DNA from: CAWDYA01 sp963806495
GTDB lineage: Bacteria > Acidobacteriota > Polarisedimenticolia > JACPZX01 > DASXTC01
Assembly (NCBI GenBank): GCA_963806495.1
Contig: CAWDYA010000011.1
Coordinates: 466,790-530,789, forward strand
DNA length: 64,000 nt
Reading direction: 5' to 3'
Below are positions 1-8,741 of this stretch, piece after piece. The notes below the pieces were generated by a model. The model was not told the origin of the DNA, made no database searches, and saw only the letters and a program-made list of their open reading frames with translations. Position 1 is the first letter of the stretch, and each line of letters opens with the position of its first letter. The position numbers and the translations under genes are program-made.

Positions 1-352
1 TACATGCGCGCTCTCGGCGTGCGCGGCGCGCAGATCGTCGCGATACCGCAGGCGGGAGCCCTCGACGAGTGGCCCGAGGGACTCTACGAGGCGGAGGTTC
101 GCGCCGCCGCGTTCCAGAACGGGTACTATGCCGCGCTGGCCAACCGCGTCGGCGAGGAAGGAAGGCTCACCTTCGCCGGCGAGTCGTTCGTCGTGGATCC
201 ATCGGGTCAGGTGGTCGCCCGCGGGCGGCGTCTCGAGGAGGATTCTCGTGTTTGCCGACGTGGACCCGCGGCTCTGCGAGGCGTCACCGGCCCGCCGGCT
301 TTTCTGGCGCGACCGCCGGCCGGAGCTGTACCCGGGCTGGCTGGGCGAGTGA
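1..352 (+). CDS. Carbon-nitrogen hydrolase (nitrilase family), 3' part, frameshifted
   Basis: Only the C-terminal part is in the window; the gene enters from the left edge. The reading has the late strands of the nitrilase fold: 'GAQIVAIPQAG', then a segment ending 'AAFQNGYYAALANRVG', then 'FAGESFVVDPSGQVVA', typical of N-carbamoylputrescine amidase/omega-amidase type enzymes that cleave C-N bonds with a Glu-Lys-Cys triad. The catalytic Cys would lie upstream and is not visible. Near base 240 the frame changes from 1 to 2; in frame 2 the protein continues 'ILVFADVDP...' and stops at 350-352. One inserted base explains it. Substrate cannot be told. It lies upstream of, and probably apart from, the operon that starts at 594, since a promoter separates them. 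Confidence 0.7.
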   Translation, partial: TCALSACAARRSSRYRRREPSTSGPRDSTRRRFAPPRSRTGTMPRWPTASARKEGSPSPASRSSWIHRVRWSPAGGVSRRILVFADVDPRLCEASPARRLFWRDRRPELYPGWLGE

Positions 353-440
353 GCACCGACAAGGGCGACGACCCGGACAGGCCATAGATCCGGACAGGCC
401 GCGCCGGAGCGAATATCAAGGACGATTCTGACATTTGTCA

Positions 441-469
441 TTGATGTCCGCACCCGGGCGGACTATATT
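441..469 (+). promoter_or_regulatory. Predicted sigma-70 promoter for the electron-transfer operon
   Basis: TTGATG at 441-446, a 17-base spacer, and TATATT at 464-469. It lies between the nitrilase stop (352) and the GTG start at 594, giving a 5' leader of about 118 bases. The rest of 353-593 shows no gene I can support; an open frame from 435 runs through the promoter and is not likely used. Confidence 0.45.
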
Positions 470-593
470 GCGGCATTGTTCGCCCCGCACGGCGAAGGGT
501 CTCCGGCGGCCAGAGTTCCCCCCGCGCGCCCCGCGAGATCCCCACTTCAGAGCATTCGAAGACCTGACCACGGCTCCCGCTGGAGGACGAACC

Positions 594-1520
594 GTGATCG
601 AAGCCGCGCGCCCCCACACCGCACGCAGCACGGCCTCCGTGTCTTCGGCGGCGCCCCGGCCGGGCGCGATCCTGAAGCCCGGCCCCGCCATGGTTGCCTG
701 CTTCGTCCTGCTGGCCGCCGTCAACGTCATCGGCCTTCCTTATTACACGGCATCGCTCGGCGAGAGGATCCGGCATCCGCTGCACCCCTGGCTCAAGCCC
801 TCGGGCCTCGTCGGCCAGAGTCTCGGCATGCTCGCCGTGGTGCTGTTTCTCTTCCTCTGGCTCTATCCGCTCAGAAAGAAGCTCGGTGCCCGCGCCGCCT
901 TCACCGGCCGCGTACCCGCGTGGCTCGACTGGCACATCGCCGCGGGTCTGCTCGCGCCCTGGGCCGCGGCGACCCACGCGGGATGGCGGTTCACCGGGCT
1001 GATCGGTCTCGGCTACGCCGCCATGTTCATCGTGTATCTCAGCGGCATCGTCGGGAGATACATCTATACGCGGATCCCCCGGCGGCGTGACGGACTCGAG
1101 CTGAATCGCGACGAGATGGCCGCCGAGCGCGAGAAGCTGCTGTTCGAGCTGACGGCGCGCACCGGTTTGCCGCCCGACGAGGTGCGAGGCGTGCTGGCGC
1201 GCGACGTGGAAGGGTGCGAGGGACTGTCTCCGCTCTCGACCATCCGTCGCATGGTGAGCGACGACTTCGCGCGGCGCCGATCGGCACGCGCGCTGGCGCG
1301 CCGGATGCCGCGCTCGGCCGGCGGGCGCTCCCTGACCCAGGTGCTCAGGCTCGCGCGCCGCGAGATGGCGCTGTCCCAGCAGGCCCGGATGCTCGACGCG
1401 ACACAGCGTCTTTTCAAGTACTGGCACATCGCCCACCGCCCGTTCGCCGTGACGGCCCTGATCGCCGTGCTGGCGCACATCATCGTGGCGATCCTGATGG
1501 GCGCCACCTGGTTCCTGTGA
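594..1520 (+). CDS. Inner-membrane protein, cytochrome-b-like, first gene of the electron-transfer operon
   Basis: About 308 residues. GTG at 594 is chosen because a GGAGG sequence ends seven bases before it; the frame stays open to 435 but that stretch covers the promoter. There are about five hydrophobic segments: three early ones, one after 'GLIGLGYAAMFIVYLSGIVG', and a last one at the C-terminus. Histidines sit in or next to membrane segments ('WHIAAGLLAPWAAATHAGW' and 'YWHIAHRPFAVTALIAVLAH'), the arrangement expected for bis-His haem b, as in cytochrome b561-like or ferric-reductase-like membrane domains. A charged cytoplasmic-type loop of about 110 residues separates the last two helices. 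No family is recognised with certainty. Its place ahead of a ferredoxin-flavoprotein and two multihaem cytochromes suggests it moves electrons across the inner membrane; that is inference. Confidence 0.6.
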   Translation: MIEAARPHTARSTASVSSAAPRPGAILKPGPAMVACFVLLAAVNVIGLPYYTASLGERIRHPLHPWLKPSGLVGQSLGMLAVVLFLFLWLYPLRKKLGARAAFTGRVPAWLDWHIAAGLLAPWAAATHAGWRFTGLIGLGYAAMFIVYLSGIVGRYIYTRIPRRRDGLELNRDEMAAEREKLLFELTARTGLPPDEVRGVLARDVEGCEGLSPLSTIRRMVSDDFARRRSARALARRMPRSAGGRSLTQVLRLARREMALSQQARMLDATQRLFKYWHIAHRPFAVTALIAVLAHIIVAILMGATWFL

Positions 1521-1533
1521 AGGCCCACCCAAG

Positions 1534-2999
1534 ATGACGATGTTGCTGACGACCCTCGGGCTGGTGCTGGTGACGGCGCTGTCAATCCACTTCCATCTGC
1601 GGCGAACCTCGCCTCGTGTCGGCAACACCCCCGCCCGGCCCTCGGGAGAGCCCTGCCCTCGCTGCCGCGCGCTCGTGCCGGCCGGCGCCCCCGTCTGCCC
1701 CTCGTGCCGCGTGCCGCTGCGCGCCTACGACGTCGTGACCGCCGAAGTGTCCGCGGACGCGGGCGATGGTGACGCCGGGGGCGGACGTCTTCACGCGATC
1801 GTGCGCGCCGACATCTGCGTCGGGTGCGGCACCTGCGTCGAGGCCTGCCCGGAAGCAGGGGCGATACGATTGGAAGGCAAGCGCGCGATCATCGACACCG
1901 GAGCCTGCGTCGGCCACGGGCGGTGCGTGGAGGCCTGCCCGGTGGGCGGGATCCTCATGACGACCGGTGACGCCGTGCAGCGCGTCGAGGTGCCGGGTGT
2001 CGACGCGAACTTCCAGACGAACATCGAGGGGCTCTACATCGTCGGCGAGCTCGGCGGGCGCGGCCTCATCAAGAACGCGGTCAACGAGGAAAGATCGCCG
2101 TCGAGCACGTCGCCCGCCGCACGAACGCCGGCAACGGCCGGCCGGACCCCGTGCCCGGCACCCTCGACGTGGCGATCGTGGGCTCGGGGCCGGCCGGGCT
2201 GTCGGCCGGGCTGGAGGCGCAGCGCCTGGGGCTTTCGTACGTGGTGCTGGAGCGCGGCACCCTGGCCGACTCGATCCGCAAGTATCCCCGCCACAAGCTG
2301 CTGCTCGCCGAGCCGGTGAAGATGCCGCTGTACGGCGATCTCTGGATCGCCGACGCCTCGAAGGAATCGCTGCTCGCGGTCTGGGAGGCGATCGTCGCGC
2401 GCACGGGACTCGCCATCCAGACCGGTCAGGAGGTGAAGGCGATCGAGCCCACCTCGGGGCTGTTCCGGATCGCGACGCTCGACCGGACGTATCACGCCCG
2501 GCGCGTGGTGCTCGCGCTGGGTCGGCGCGGAACACCCCGCAGGCTCGGCGTCCCGGGCGAGGAGCTGGCCAAGGTCGTCTACGACATCGTCGAGATGGAG
2601 GTGTTCGCCGGCCGGCGCGTGCTCGTCGTGGGCGGCGGCGACAGCGCCGTGGAGTCGGCCGTGGGGCTGGGACGCCAGACCGGCACGCAGGTATCGCTGA
2701 GCTACAGGTCGGACAGCTTCAAGCGCGTCAAGTCCCGCAACCGCACCAAGCTCGACGAGTCGGTGGCCGCGGGCCGGGTCGGGCTGCTGCTCTCCAGCGA
2801 GGTGCGCGAGATCCGCGCCGACTCCGTGCTGCTCGAGATGGAGGGCCGCACGCTGGAGCTTCCCAACGACGACGTGATCATCCGGATCGGCGGCGATCCT
2901 CCGTTCGAGTTCCTCAAGCGGCTCGGCGTTCAGATCGTGACGAAGAAAATCCGAATCACAGCGACGCAGAGCGAGGCCGGTGCCGGCGCGGCATCCTGA
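1534..2999 (+). CDS. Ferredoxin / NAD(P)-FAD oxidoreductase fusion, frameshifted
   Basis: A single protein of roughly 488 residues broken by one missing G near 2087-2090: restoring GAGGGAAAG joins '...IKNAVNEG' to 'KIAVEHVARR...'. Order of parts: an N-terminal membrane anchor, a four-Cys zinc-ribbon-like motif (CPRC...CPSC), a two-[4Fe-4S] ferredoxin domain (CVGCGTCVEACP and the degenerate second run CVGHGRCVEACP), then a thioredoxin-reductase-like flavoprotein with an FAD Rossmann motif (VGSGPAG) and an NAD(P) motif (VGGGDSAVE). The CxxC redox pair of true thioredoxin reductases is not seen, so it more likely passes electrons between NAD(P)H, FAD and Fe-S clusters. It starts 13 bases after the membrane protein and overlaps the next gene by 20 bases. 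Proposed role: feed the adjacent cytochromes from a cytoplasmic donor. Confidence 0.75.
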
Positions 3000-5025
3000 C
3001 GCGGGCCGCCCGCGCCGTGCCGGCCGTCTCGCGGCGCTCGCCGCTGCGGCGGCGACGCTGCTGCCGGCGCTGTCCGCGCCGGCCCGCGCGCAGGTCTCCC
3101 CCGGCCCGCTCGCGCGCCCCCACGCCTCCATCGACAGCACGCTGAAGTGCTTCTCGTGTCACGGCTCGTCGAAGGAGTCGATGGACGACAAGTGTCTCGC
3201 CTGCCACGAGGACATCGGCTGGCTGCGCGACCGTCATCGCGGGTTCCACGGGCAGGCGGGTCTGCCCGCCTGCAGCTCCTGCCACCCGGATCACGGCGGG
3301 CGCGACTTCGAGCTGATCCAGTGGAAGGAGGGCGCACCGGAGAAGTTCGACCACGTGCGCAGCGGCTGGCCACTGAAGGGACGCCACGCCGAGCTGCGGT
3401 GCGCGAGCTGCCACCAGGCGAAGTTCCAGCTCTCCGCCGCGGCGAAGCTCGGCCGCCATGATCCGGGATCACAACGCTGGACCGGACTCGAGACGGCCTG
3501 CGCCTCGTGCCACGAGGACGCGCACCGCGGCGCGCTCGGCCCGGACTGCGCTTCGTGCCACGGTCTGCAGCACTGGAAGCCGGCGGTCGGCTTCGATCAC
3601 GCGAAGACCTCGTTCCCGCTGACCGGCAAGCATGCTCCCGTGGCATGCGCCGCCTGCCATCAGGCAAAACACCTGAAGCTGAAGCTCGACGGCGCCGGAC
3701 GGCCGATCCCGTTGTACAAGCCGCTGCCGCACGCCGAGTGCAGCAGCTGCCACAAGGACGTGCACGACGCGCGTCTCGGCCCGGTGTGCAGCAAGTGCCA
3801 CGGCACCGACGACTTTCACCGGGTGGCGAAGGAGTCATTCGACCACGACAGGACCCGCTACCCCCTGCGCGGCGCGCACCGGGCGGTGAAGTGCGCGTCC
3901 TGCCACGAGGCGGCCGCGGCGAAGGGGCGCCAGCCCGCCTTCGCCCGGTGCGGCGACTGTCATGCCGACGCCCACGCGGGCAAGGCCACGCTCGCGGGCA
4001 AGGCCGTCGACTGCGCCTCGTGCCACGAGGTGTCGGGATGGCGGACATCCACCTTCACCGTGGCGCAGCACGCATCGACACCCTATCCCCTCGTCGGGGC
4101 GCATGCGCGCGTCGCCTGCGCCTCCTGTCATGCCCGGAAGAAGGGAGCGGCGGGCCTGGGCTCCTCGGGCGTGGTGATCCGCGCGGCCCACGCCCTCTGC
4201 ACCGATTGCCACGCCGACGCGCACGCCGGACAGCTCGCGTCCGCAAAGGACGGCGGCGCCTGCGAGTCGTGTCACGCCGTCGCCGGATGGAAGCCGTCCA
4301 CCTTCACGGCGGCACGGCACGACAAGCTGAAGTTCCCGCTGAAGGGACGCCATGCCGCGATCGACTGCGCCGCCTGCCACGGGCCGCTGCGGCCCGGGCT
4401 GCCGCCCGTCGCCCCGGCGAAACAGGTCGGCTCGGCGCGCGTGGAGCTGGCGCTGCGCGTCTCGGACTGCGCCGACTGTCATCGTGACCCTCACGCGGGA
4501 CGGTTCGCGAAGAGCGCAACGTCACGCTGCGGCGACTGTCACACCTCGGCCGTTTCCTGGACCTCGACCATCGACGTGGAGGGGCATCGTCGCTTCCCGT
4601 TCCCGCTCGGCGGAGCACACCGGGCCGTCCCCTGCATCGCCTGCCACAAGGAGATGGAAGGGCCGCCGGGCGGCTCGACGCTGAAGCTGGCCTCGAACCC
4701 GGGCCGGCCGCTGCCATTCCGAGCCGGGCGCACCCGGTGCAGCGATTGCCACGAGGACCCGCACGGGGATCAGTTCGCGAAGCGCAAGGGCGGCGACACC
4801 TGCGACACGTGCCATGTCGACAACAGGTTCAAGCCGGCCGCCCTGTTCGACCACGAGCACGACACGGTCTTCCCGCTCAAGGGCGCCCACGCGCGCGTGA
4901 CGTGCGGTGAATGCCACAAGCCCCGCATCGACGAGAAGGGAGTGAGACGGGTCGTCTACCGTTCCGTTCCCACACGGTGTGAGGATTGCCACGCTGGCGG
5001 CAAGCAGGGAGGAGCATCACCATGA
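2980..5025 (+). CDS. Multihaem c-type cytochrome, 23 CXXCH motifs
   Basis: 681 residues with 23 CXXCH haem-binding motifs counted along the whole chain, the first about residue 57 and the last about ten residues from the end. The N-terminus (basic start, Ala/Leu-rich core, 'APARAQ' before the mature chain) is a Sec signal peptide; there is no lipobox Cys. The GTG at 2980 overlaps the preceding stop, in the manner of translational coupling. Many motifs come in a repeated block of the form 'F/YPL.G.H....C..CH', typical of cytochrome c3/c7-like and NapC-independent periplasmic chains, with free His residues (e.g. 'FDH') that could be sixth ligands. Expected location is the periplasm or periplasmic side of the outer membrane. 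Acts with the next cytochrome and the beta-barrel as an electron wire; acceptor unknown. Confidence 0.9.
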   Translation: MPARHPDAGRPRRAGRLAALAAAAATLLPALSAPARAQVSPGPLARPHASIDSTLKCFSCHGSSKESMDDKCLACHEDIGWLRDRHRGFHGQAGLPACSSCHPDHGGRDFELIQWKEGAPEKFDHVRSGWPLKGRHAELRCASCHQAKFQLSAAAKLGRHDPGSQRWTGLETACASCHEDAHRGALGPDCASCHGLQHWKPAVGFDHAKTSFPLTGKHAPVACAACHQAKHLKLKLDGAGRPIPLYKPLPHAECSSCHKDVHDARLGPVCSKCHGTDDFHRVAKESFDHDRTRYPLRGAHRAVKCASCHEAAAAKGRQPAFARCGDCHADAHAGKATLAGKAVDCASCHEVSGWRTSTFTVAQHASTPYPLVGAHARVACASCHARKKGAAGLGSSGVVIRAAHALCTDCHADAHAGQLASAKDGGACESCHAVAGWKPSTFTAARHDKLKFPLKGRHAAIDCAACHGPLRPGLPPVAPAKQVGSARVELALRVSDCADCHRDPHAGRFAKSATSRCGDCHTSAVSWTSTIDVEGHRRFPFPLGGAHRAVPCIACHKEMEGPPGGSTLKLASNPGRPLPFRAGRTRCSDCHEDPHGDQFAKRKGGDTCDTCHVDNRFKPAALFDHEHDTVFPLKGAHARVTCGECHKPRIDEKGVRRVVYRSVPTRCEDCHAGGKQGGASP

Positions 5026-6299
5026 AGCCCGCACGACTTCATCTCGGCCTCTTCGTCTTCGCTACGCTGGCCGCGGGCGCGGCGCCCGCGGCTGCGGCCG
5101 AGACGACATCGGAGAAGAACCCGCACGGCTCGTTCGTCGCCGACTGTTCGACCTGCCACCGGCCGGACGCCTGGAAGCCGGCCGTCATCTCGAGCGACTT
5201 CGACCACAGGAAGTACGGCTACACGCTGCAGGGGGCGCACGAGAAGCTCCCCTGCCGCACGTGCCACGCCTCGCTCGACTTCAAGCGGGCCGGGACGGCC
5301 TGTATCGACTGCCACCAGGACATCCACAACGGCGAGATGGGGATCGACTGCGATCGATGCCACACGCTGCGCAACTTCATCGAGCAGACGCAGCAGCGGC
5401 GCAACCACAGGCTGACCCGTTTCCCGCTCACCGGCGCCCACACGGCCGTGGACTGCGATTCGTGCCATCGTGCCGGCAGTACGGGGCAATTGAGCTTCGT
5501 CAACACGAATACCGAGTGCGATTCGTGCCATCTGAATGACTACCTGGCCACCACCAACCCCGACCACACCGCCTCGGGGCTGCCGCGCGACTGCATCGAG
5601 TGCCACTCGGTCATAAGCTGGGCGGGCAGCCGGTTCAACCACTCCACGACCGGGTTCCCCCTGTCGGGCACGCACAAGAGCCTCGATTGCTCAGCCTGCC
5701 ACACCGGCAACCAGTTCACGGGGGCGTCTCCCGACTGCTGGTCGTGCCATCAGACCGACTTCGAGCAGACCACCAACCCGCCTCACCAGAGCCAGGGGTT
5801 CTCGCACGACTGCCAGTCCTGCCACAACACCAGCGCGTGGCAGCCCTCGACCTTCGATCACAACGCGACCGGATTCCCGCTGACCGGCGCGCACCGGGCC
5901 GCCGCCTGCACCGACTGCCACACCGGCGGCACTTACGCCGGCACGCCCACAGCCTGTGTCTCCTGCCACCAGCAGGACTATGACGGCACCACGAACCCGG
6001 ACCACCAGGCCGCCGGCTTCCCGACCGACTGCGCGAGCTGCCACGGGACCACGACCTGGAGCGGGGCGACCTTCGACCACGACTCGCTCTACTTCCCGAT
6101 CTACAGCGGCGCGCACGCCGGCCGGTGGGCGTCCTGCGCCACCTGCCATATCAACCCGGCCAACTACGGCGACTTCACATGCCTTTCGTGTCACCCGCAC
6201 GATGACAAGAACTCGACCGACGGCCACCACAGCGGGGTCAACGGGTACATGTATGTCAGCTCGGCCTGCTACAGCTGTCATCCGAGGGGGAGGCACTGA
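5022..6299 (+). CDS. Multihaem c-type cytochrome, 16 CXXCH motifs
   Basis: 425 residues from the ATG at 5022, which overlaps the previous stop (ATGA). A clean signal peptide (MKPARLHLGLFVFATLAAG..AAA) precedes 16 CXXCH motifs. The middle holds a repeating unit: 'TTNP.H...GF...C.SCH....W....FDH..TGFPL.GAH....C..CH', seen about three times, each carrying conserved His residues outside the motifs as likely distal ligands. No lipobox, so it is probably soluble in the periplasm or docked in the partner beta-barrel. In known porin-cytochrome conduits (MtrCAB, Geobacter PCC, Shewanella DMSO systems) one cytochrome is inserted in the barrel; this shorter one, next to the barrel gene, is the best candidate for that place. 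That is inference from gene order. Confidence 0.88.
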   Translation: MKPARLHLGLFVFATLAAGAAPAAAAETTSEKNPHGSFVADCSTCHRPDAWKPAVISSDFDHRKYGYTLQGAHEKLPCRTCHASLDFKRAGTACIDCHQDIHNGEMGIDCDRCHTLRNFIEQTQQRRNHRLTRFPLTGAHTAVDCDSCHRAGSTGQLSFVNTNTECDSCHLNDYLATTNPDHTASGLPRDCIECHSVISWAGSRFNHSTTGFPLSGTHKSLDCSACHTGNQFTGASPDCWSCHQTDFEQTTNPPHQSQGFSHDCQSCHNTSAWQPSTFDHNATGFPLTGAHRAAACTDCHTGGTYAGTPTACVSCHQQDYDGTTNPDHQAAGFPTDCASCHGTTTWSGATFDHDSLYFPIYSGAHAGRWASCATCHINPANYGDFTCLSCHPHDDKNSTDGHHSGVNGYMYVSSACYSCHPRGRH

Positions 6300-7915
6300 T
6301 GAACGCCATGCGCAAGCTGATCCCCTGGATACGGCCCGCGGCGCTCCTGCTCGCCATGATGCCCGGCATCGCCGACCTGCCCGCCGCGACGGAGCAGGCC
6401 GAGACCGGGCCGTACCGTGAGACCACCATCACCTATCTGTCCGGGGCATCGGTCTATCTCGGCTCGGGCAGTGACGCCGGAATGGCGATCGGCCAGCAGC
6501 TCGAGGTGGTGCGAGACGGCGCGGTGATCGGATGGCTGCGTGTCACCTACATCTCGGCCAGCCGGGCCCTGTGCGAGCGGATCAGCGGTGAGACGCCCCT
6601 CGCCACCGGTGACACCGTCCGCTACATCCCGCAGGCGGCGCCCACGCCGGCCGCGGAGCCGGCCCAACGCAAGCCGGAGCCGCCCCGCGCGCGACGCGGG
6701 ACCGGGCTGCATGGCCGCGTCGGCGTCCGGTACCTCGTGGTGAGGGACAACGGCGTGGACGGCGCGGACGGCACCGACTTCTCACAGCCCGCGCTCGATC
6801 TGCGGCTCGACGGCACGACGATGGGCGGGGCGCCGATCGACATGGACGTCGACGTCCGCTCCCGCCGCTCGTATCGCACGATGCCCGACGGCACGCGCGA
6901 GACCGACGGCTCGACGAGCATCTACCGGATGTCCGCCTCCTGGCACGACCCTGCCTCGCCATGGCGCGTCACCGCCGGGCGGCAGGTCTCGCCGTCTCTC
7001 GCGGCGATCAGCATCTTCGACGGCGTGGAGGCGTCGTACCGGGCGGCACGGTGGGGCGCAGGCGTCTTCAGCGGCACCCAGCCCGATCCGGTCGACCTCG
7101 GCTACTCCAACACGATCCGCGAGCACGGTGCCTATGTCGAGTGGCGTCAGGCGCCCGAGAGCGAGCGACGCTGGGGGATCACCACGGGGCTGATCGGCTC
7201 GTACGCGGAGGGCGAGATCAACCGCGAGTTCTCGTACATGCAGGGCTCGTACATGGGCAGGAGACTCTCCTTCTGGCTCGCCGAGGAGATCGACCTGAAC
7301 CGCGGATGGAAGGAGCAGGCCGAGAACAGCTCCGTCTCGTTCACCAGCACGCTGGTGACGGTCGGCCTGCGCGCCACCGAGGGGCTCTCGTTCAACGCCG
7401 GCTACGACAACCGGCGCAACGTGCGTCTCTACCGCGACCGGATCACGCCGGTCACCGAGTTCGACGATCAGTACCGCACGGGCGCCTGGGCGGGGGCGAC
7501 GTGGCGGTTCGCCGACCACTACTCGATCGGCGTGGACGGCCGCACCAACACGGGCGGCTCCACCGGCGGCGCCGACGGTTACACGCTGCGTCTCGGGGCC
7601 GTGCGGCTGACGCCCCTCGGGCTGGACTTCCGCTCGCGCAGCACCCGCTACACCAACGACACGGTGGAGGGATGGCTGCACTCGCTCGGGATCGGCCTGC
7701 CGCTGGGATCGCGCTGGCACATCGAGGTCAACGGCGGCGTGCGCGACGAGACGAACCTGATCGATCCCACGCTGGGCGGCACGCTGACCTGGTACGGCCT
7801 GGACATCGACGTGAACATCGCGCGGCGTTGGTACGCCATCCTGTCCGTGGAGACCGCCACCGGCGACATGGAGGCCACGGATCAGGCGTTCCTGAGCGTC
7901 TCGTGGCGGTTCTGA
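6299..7915 (+). CDS. Outer-membrane beta-barrel protein, candidate porin of a cytochrome conduit
   Basis: 538 residues, start overlapping the previous stop by one base (TGATG). Signal peptide at the N-terminus; residues about 40-105 form a small beta domain ('ETTITYLSGASVYLGSGSDAGM..GQQLEVVRDG') like the FlgT/OmpA-linked domains that sense repeats of 'G..VG'; then a Pro/Arg linker; then from about residue 140 alternating polar/hydrophobic strands with aromatic girdles to the C-terminus, ending in '...AFLSVSWRF'. A terminal Phe after such a strand is the BAM recognition signature. About 20 strands would fit the length. It closes the operon. I do not recognise it as MtrB by sequence; calling it the sheath for the cytochromes rests on context. 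Confidence 0.75.
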   Translation: MNAMRKLIPWIRPAALLLAMMPGIADLPAATEQAETGPYRETTITYLSGASVYLGSGSDAGMAIGQQLEVVRDGAVIGWLRVTYISASRALCERISGETPLATGDTVRYIPQAAPTPAAEPAQRKPEPPRARRGTGLHGRVGVRYLVVRDNGVDGADGTDFSQPALDLRLDGTTMGGAPIDMDVDVRSRRSYRTMPDGTRETDGSTSIYRMSASWHDPASPWRVTAGRQVSPSLAAISIFDGVEASYRAARWGAGVFSGTQPDPVDLGYSNTIREHGAYVEWRQAPESERRWGITTGLIGSYAEGEINREFSYMQGSYMGRRLSFWLAEEIDLNRGWKEQAENSSVSFTSTLVTVGLRATEGLSFNAGYDNRRNVRLYRDRITPVTEFDDQYRTGAWAGATWRFADHYSIGVDGRTNTGGSTGGADGYTLRLGAVRLTPLGLDFRSRSTRYTNDTVEGWLHSLGIGLPLGSRWHIEVNGGVRDETNLIDPTLGGTLTWYGLDIDVNIARRWYAILSVETATGDMEATDQAFLSVSWRF

Positions 7916-7930
7916 GCCGGCGCCCCTCCG

Positions 7931-8734
7931 TCAGAGGCCGCGGTGCAGGATGGCCGGCGGCGCGATGCCGGCTTCGCGGAACGCCTGCAGCACCCGTTCG
8001 TTGACGTCCGTCTCGAACGCCTTCTCGAATCGCACGTCGAGGACATACGCCTTGGCCCTCACCTGCACCGCGAGATAGTTGTCCTGGATGACCTGCTTGA
8101 CGAGGACAGCCCACGGCTTCCTGAGCTGCGCGTAACGGCTCGTGGTGAGCGCCTCCTGCACGATCTGCTTCGCCTTCGCGACGTCCTGGTCGAGGCCCAC
8201 GTAGAAGTCCATCTGGATCATCATATCGACCGAGCCCGCGTTGCCCGACGCCACCACCTCGATCAGGAACTTGTTGTTCGGAATGGTGACCAGCGTGTCG
8301 TCGAGCGTCATGAGCCGCACGGAGCGAAGGCCGATGTCCCGGATCTCGCCGTAGTAGTTCTCGAAGGTGACCCGGTCGCCCACCTGGAACGGTTTGTCCA
8401 TCAGGATCACCAGCCCCGCCACCACCGACGCGACGATGTCCTTCAGCGCGAATCCGATGGAGACGGCCACCGTGCCGCCCACGGCGAGCACGACCTCGCG
8501 GGTGAGCACCAGCATGGTCGCCGCCGCACCCAGCCCGCCGAGCATGTAGAGGCCGAACCGGACGAACGAGCCGACCTGATTGATGATCAGCCGCTTGTCG
8601 GCGAACCGCTGTCCTGCACGGTTGAGCACGCCCGTCAGGATGCGCGCGATGACGAACGTCACGAGCAGGATCGCCAGCGCGTAGGGGATCCCGCCGACCC
8701 GCACGATGTTCAGGATGTCCGCCTGGTTGTCCAT
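7931..8734 (-). CDS. Small-conductance mechanosensitive channel, MscS family
   Basis: 267 residues. Three N-terminal membrane helices; the third has the Gly/Ala-rich pore sequence 'VAVSIGFALKDIVASVVAGLVILMDKPFQVGD', followed by the beta domain ('VTFENYYGEIRDIGLRSVRLMTLDD..VTIPNNKFL') and the alpha/beta C-terminal domain. These are the core MscS features, and the length is near that of E. coli MscS (286). It opens under membrane tension to release solutes. It lies eight bases downstream of the membrane ATPase at 8742-11346 on the same strand, so the two are probably co-transcribed and may work together. Convergent with the electron-transfer operon; 15 bases separate the stops. Confidence 0.92.
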   Translation of the reverse strand: MDNQADILNIVRVGGIPYALAILLVTFVIARILTGVLNRAGQRFADKRLIINQVGSFVRFGLYMLGGLGAAATMLVLTREVVLAVGGTVAVSIGFALKDIVASVVAGLVILMDKPFQVGDRVTFENYYGEIRDIGLRSVRLMTLDDTLVTIPNNKFLIEVVASGNAGSVDMMIQMDFYVGLDQDVAKAKQIVQEALTTSRYAQLRKPWAVLVKQVIQDNYLAVQVRAKAYVLDVRFEKAFETDVNERVLQAFREAGIAPPAILHRGL

Positions 8735-8741
8735 CGCCCCC

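Noticed and set aside
435..593. Longer N-terminus of the inner-membrane protein
   Set aside because: It covers the promoter at 441-469 and has Arg/Pro-rich, non-conserved sequence; GTG 594 has GGAGG.
2092..2319. Separate short ferredoxin gene ending at 2319
   Set aside because: The end is off-frame; one missing G restores the flavoprotein fusion.
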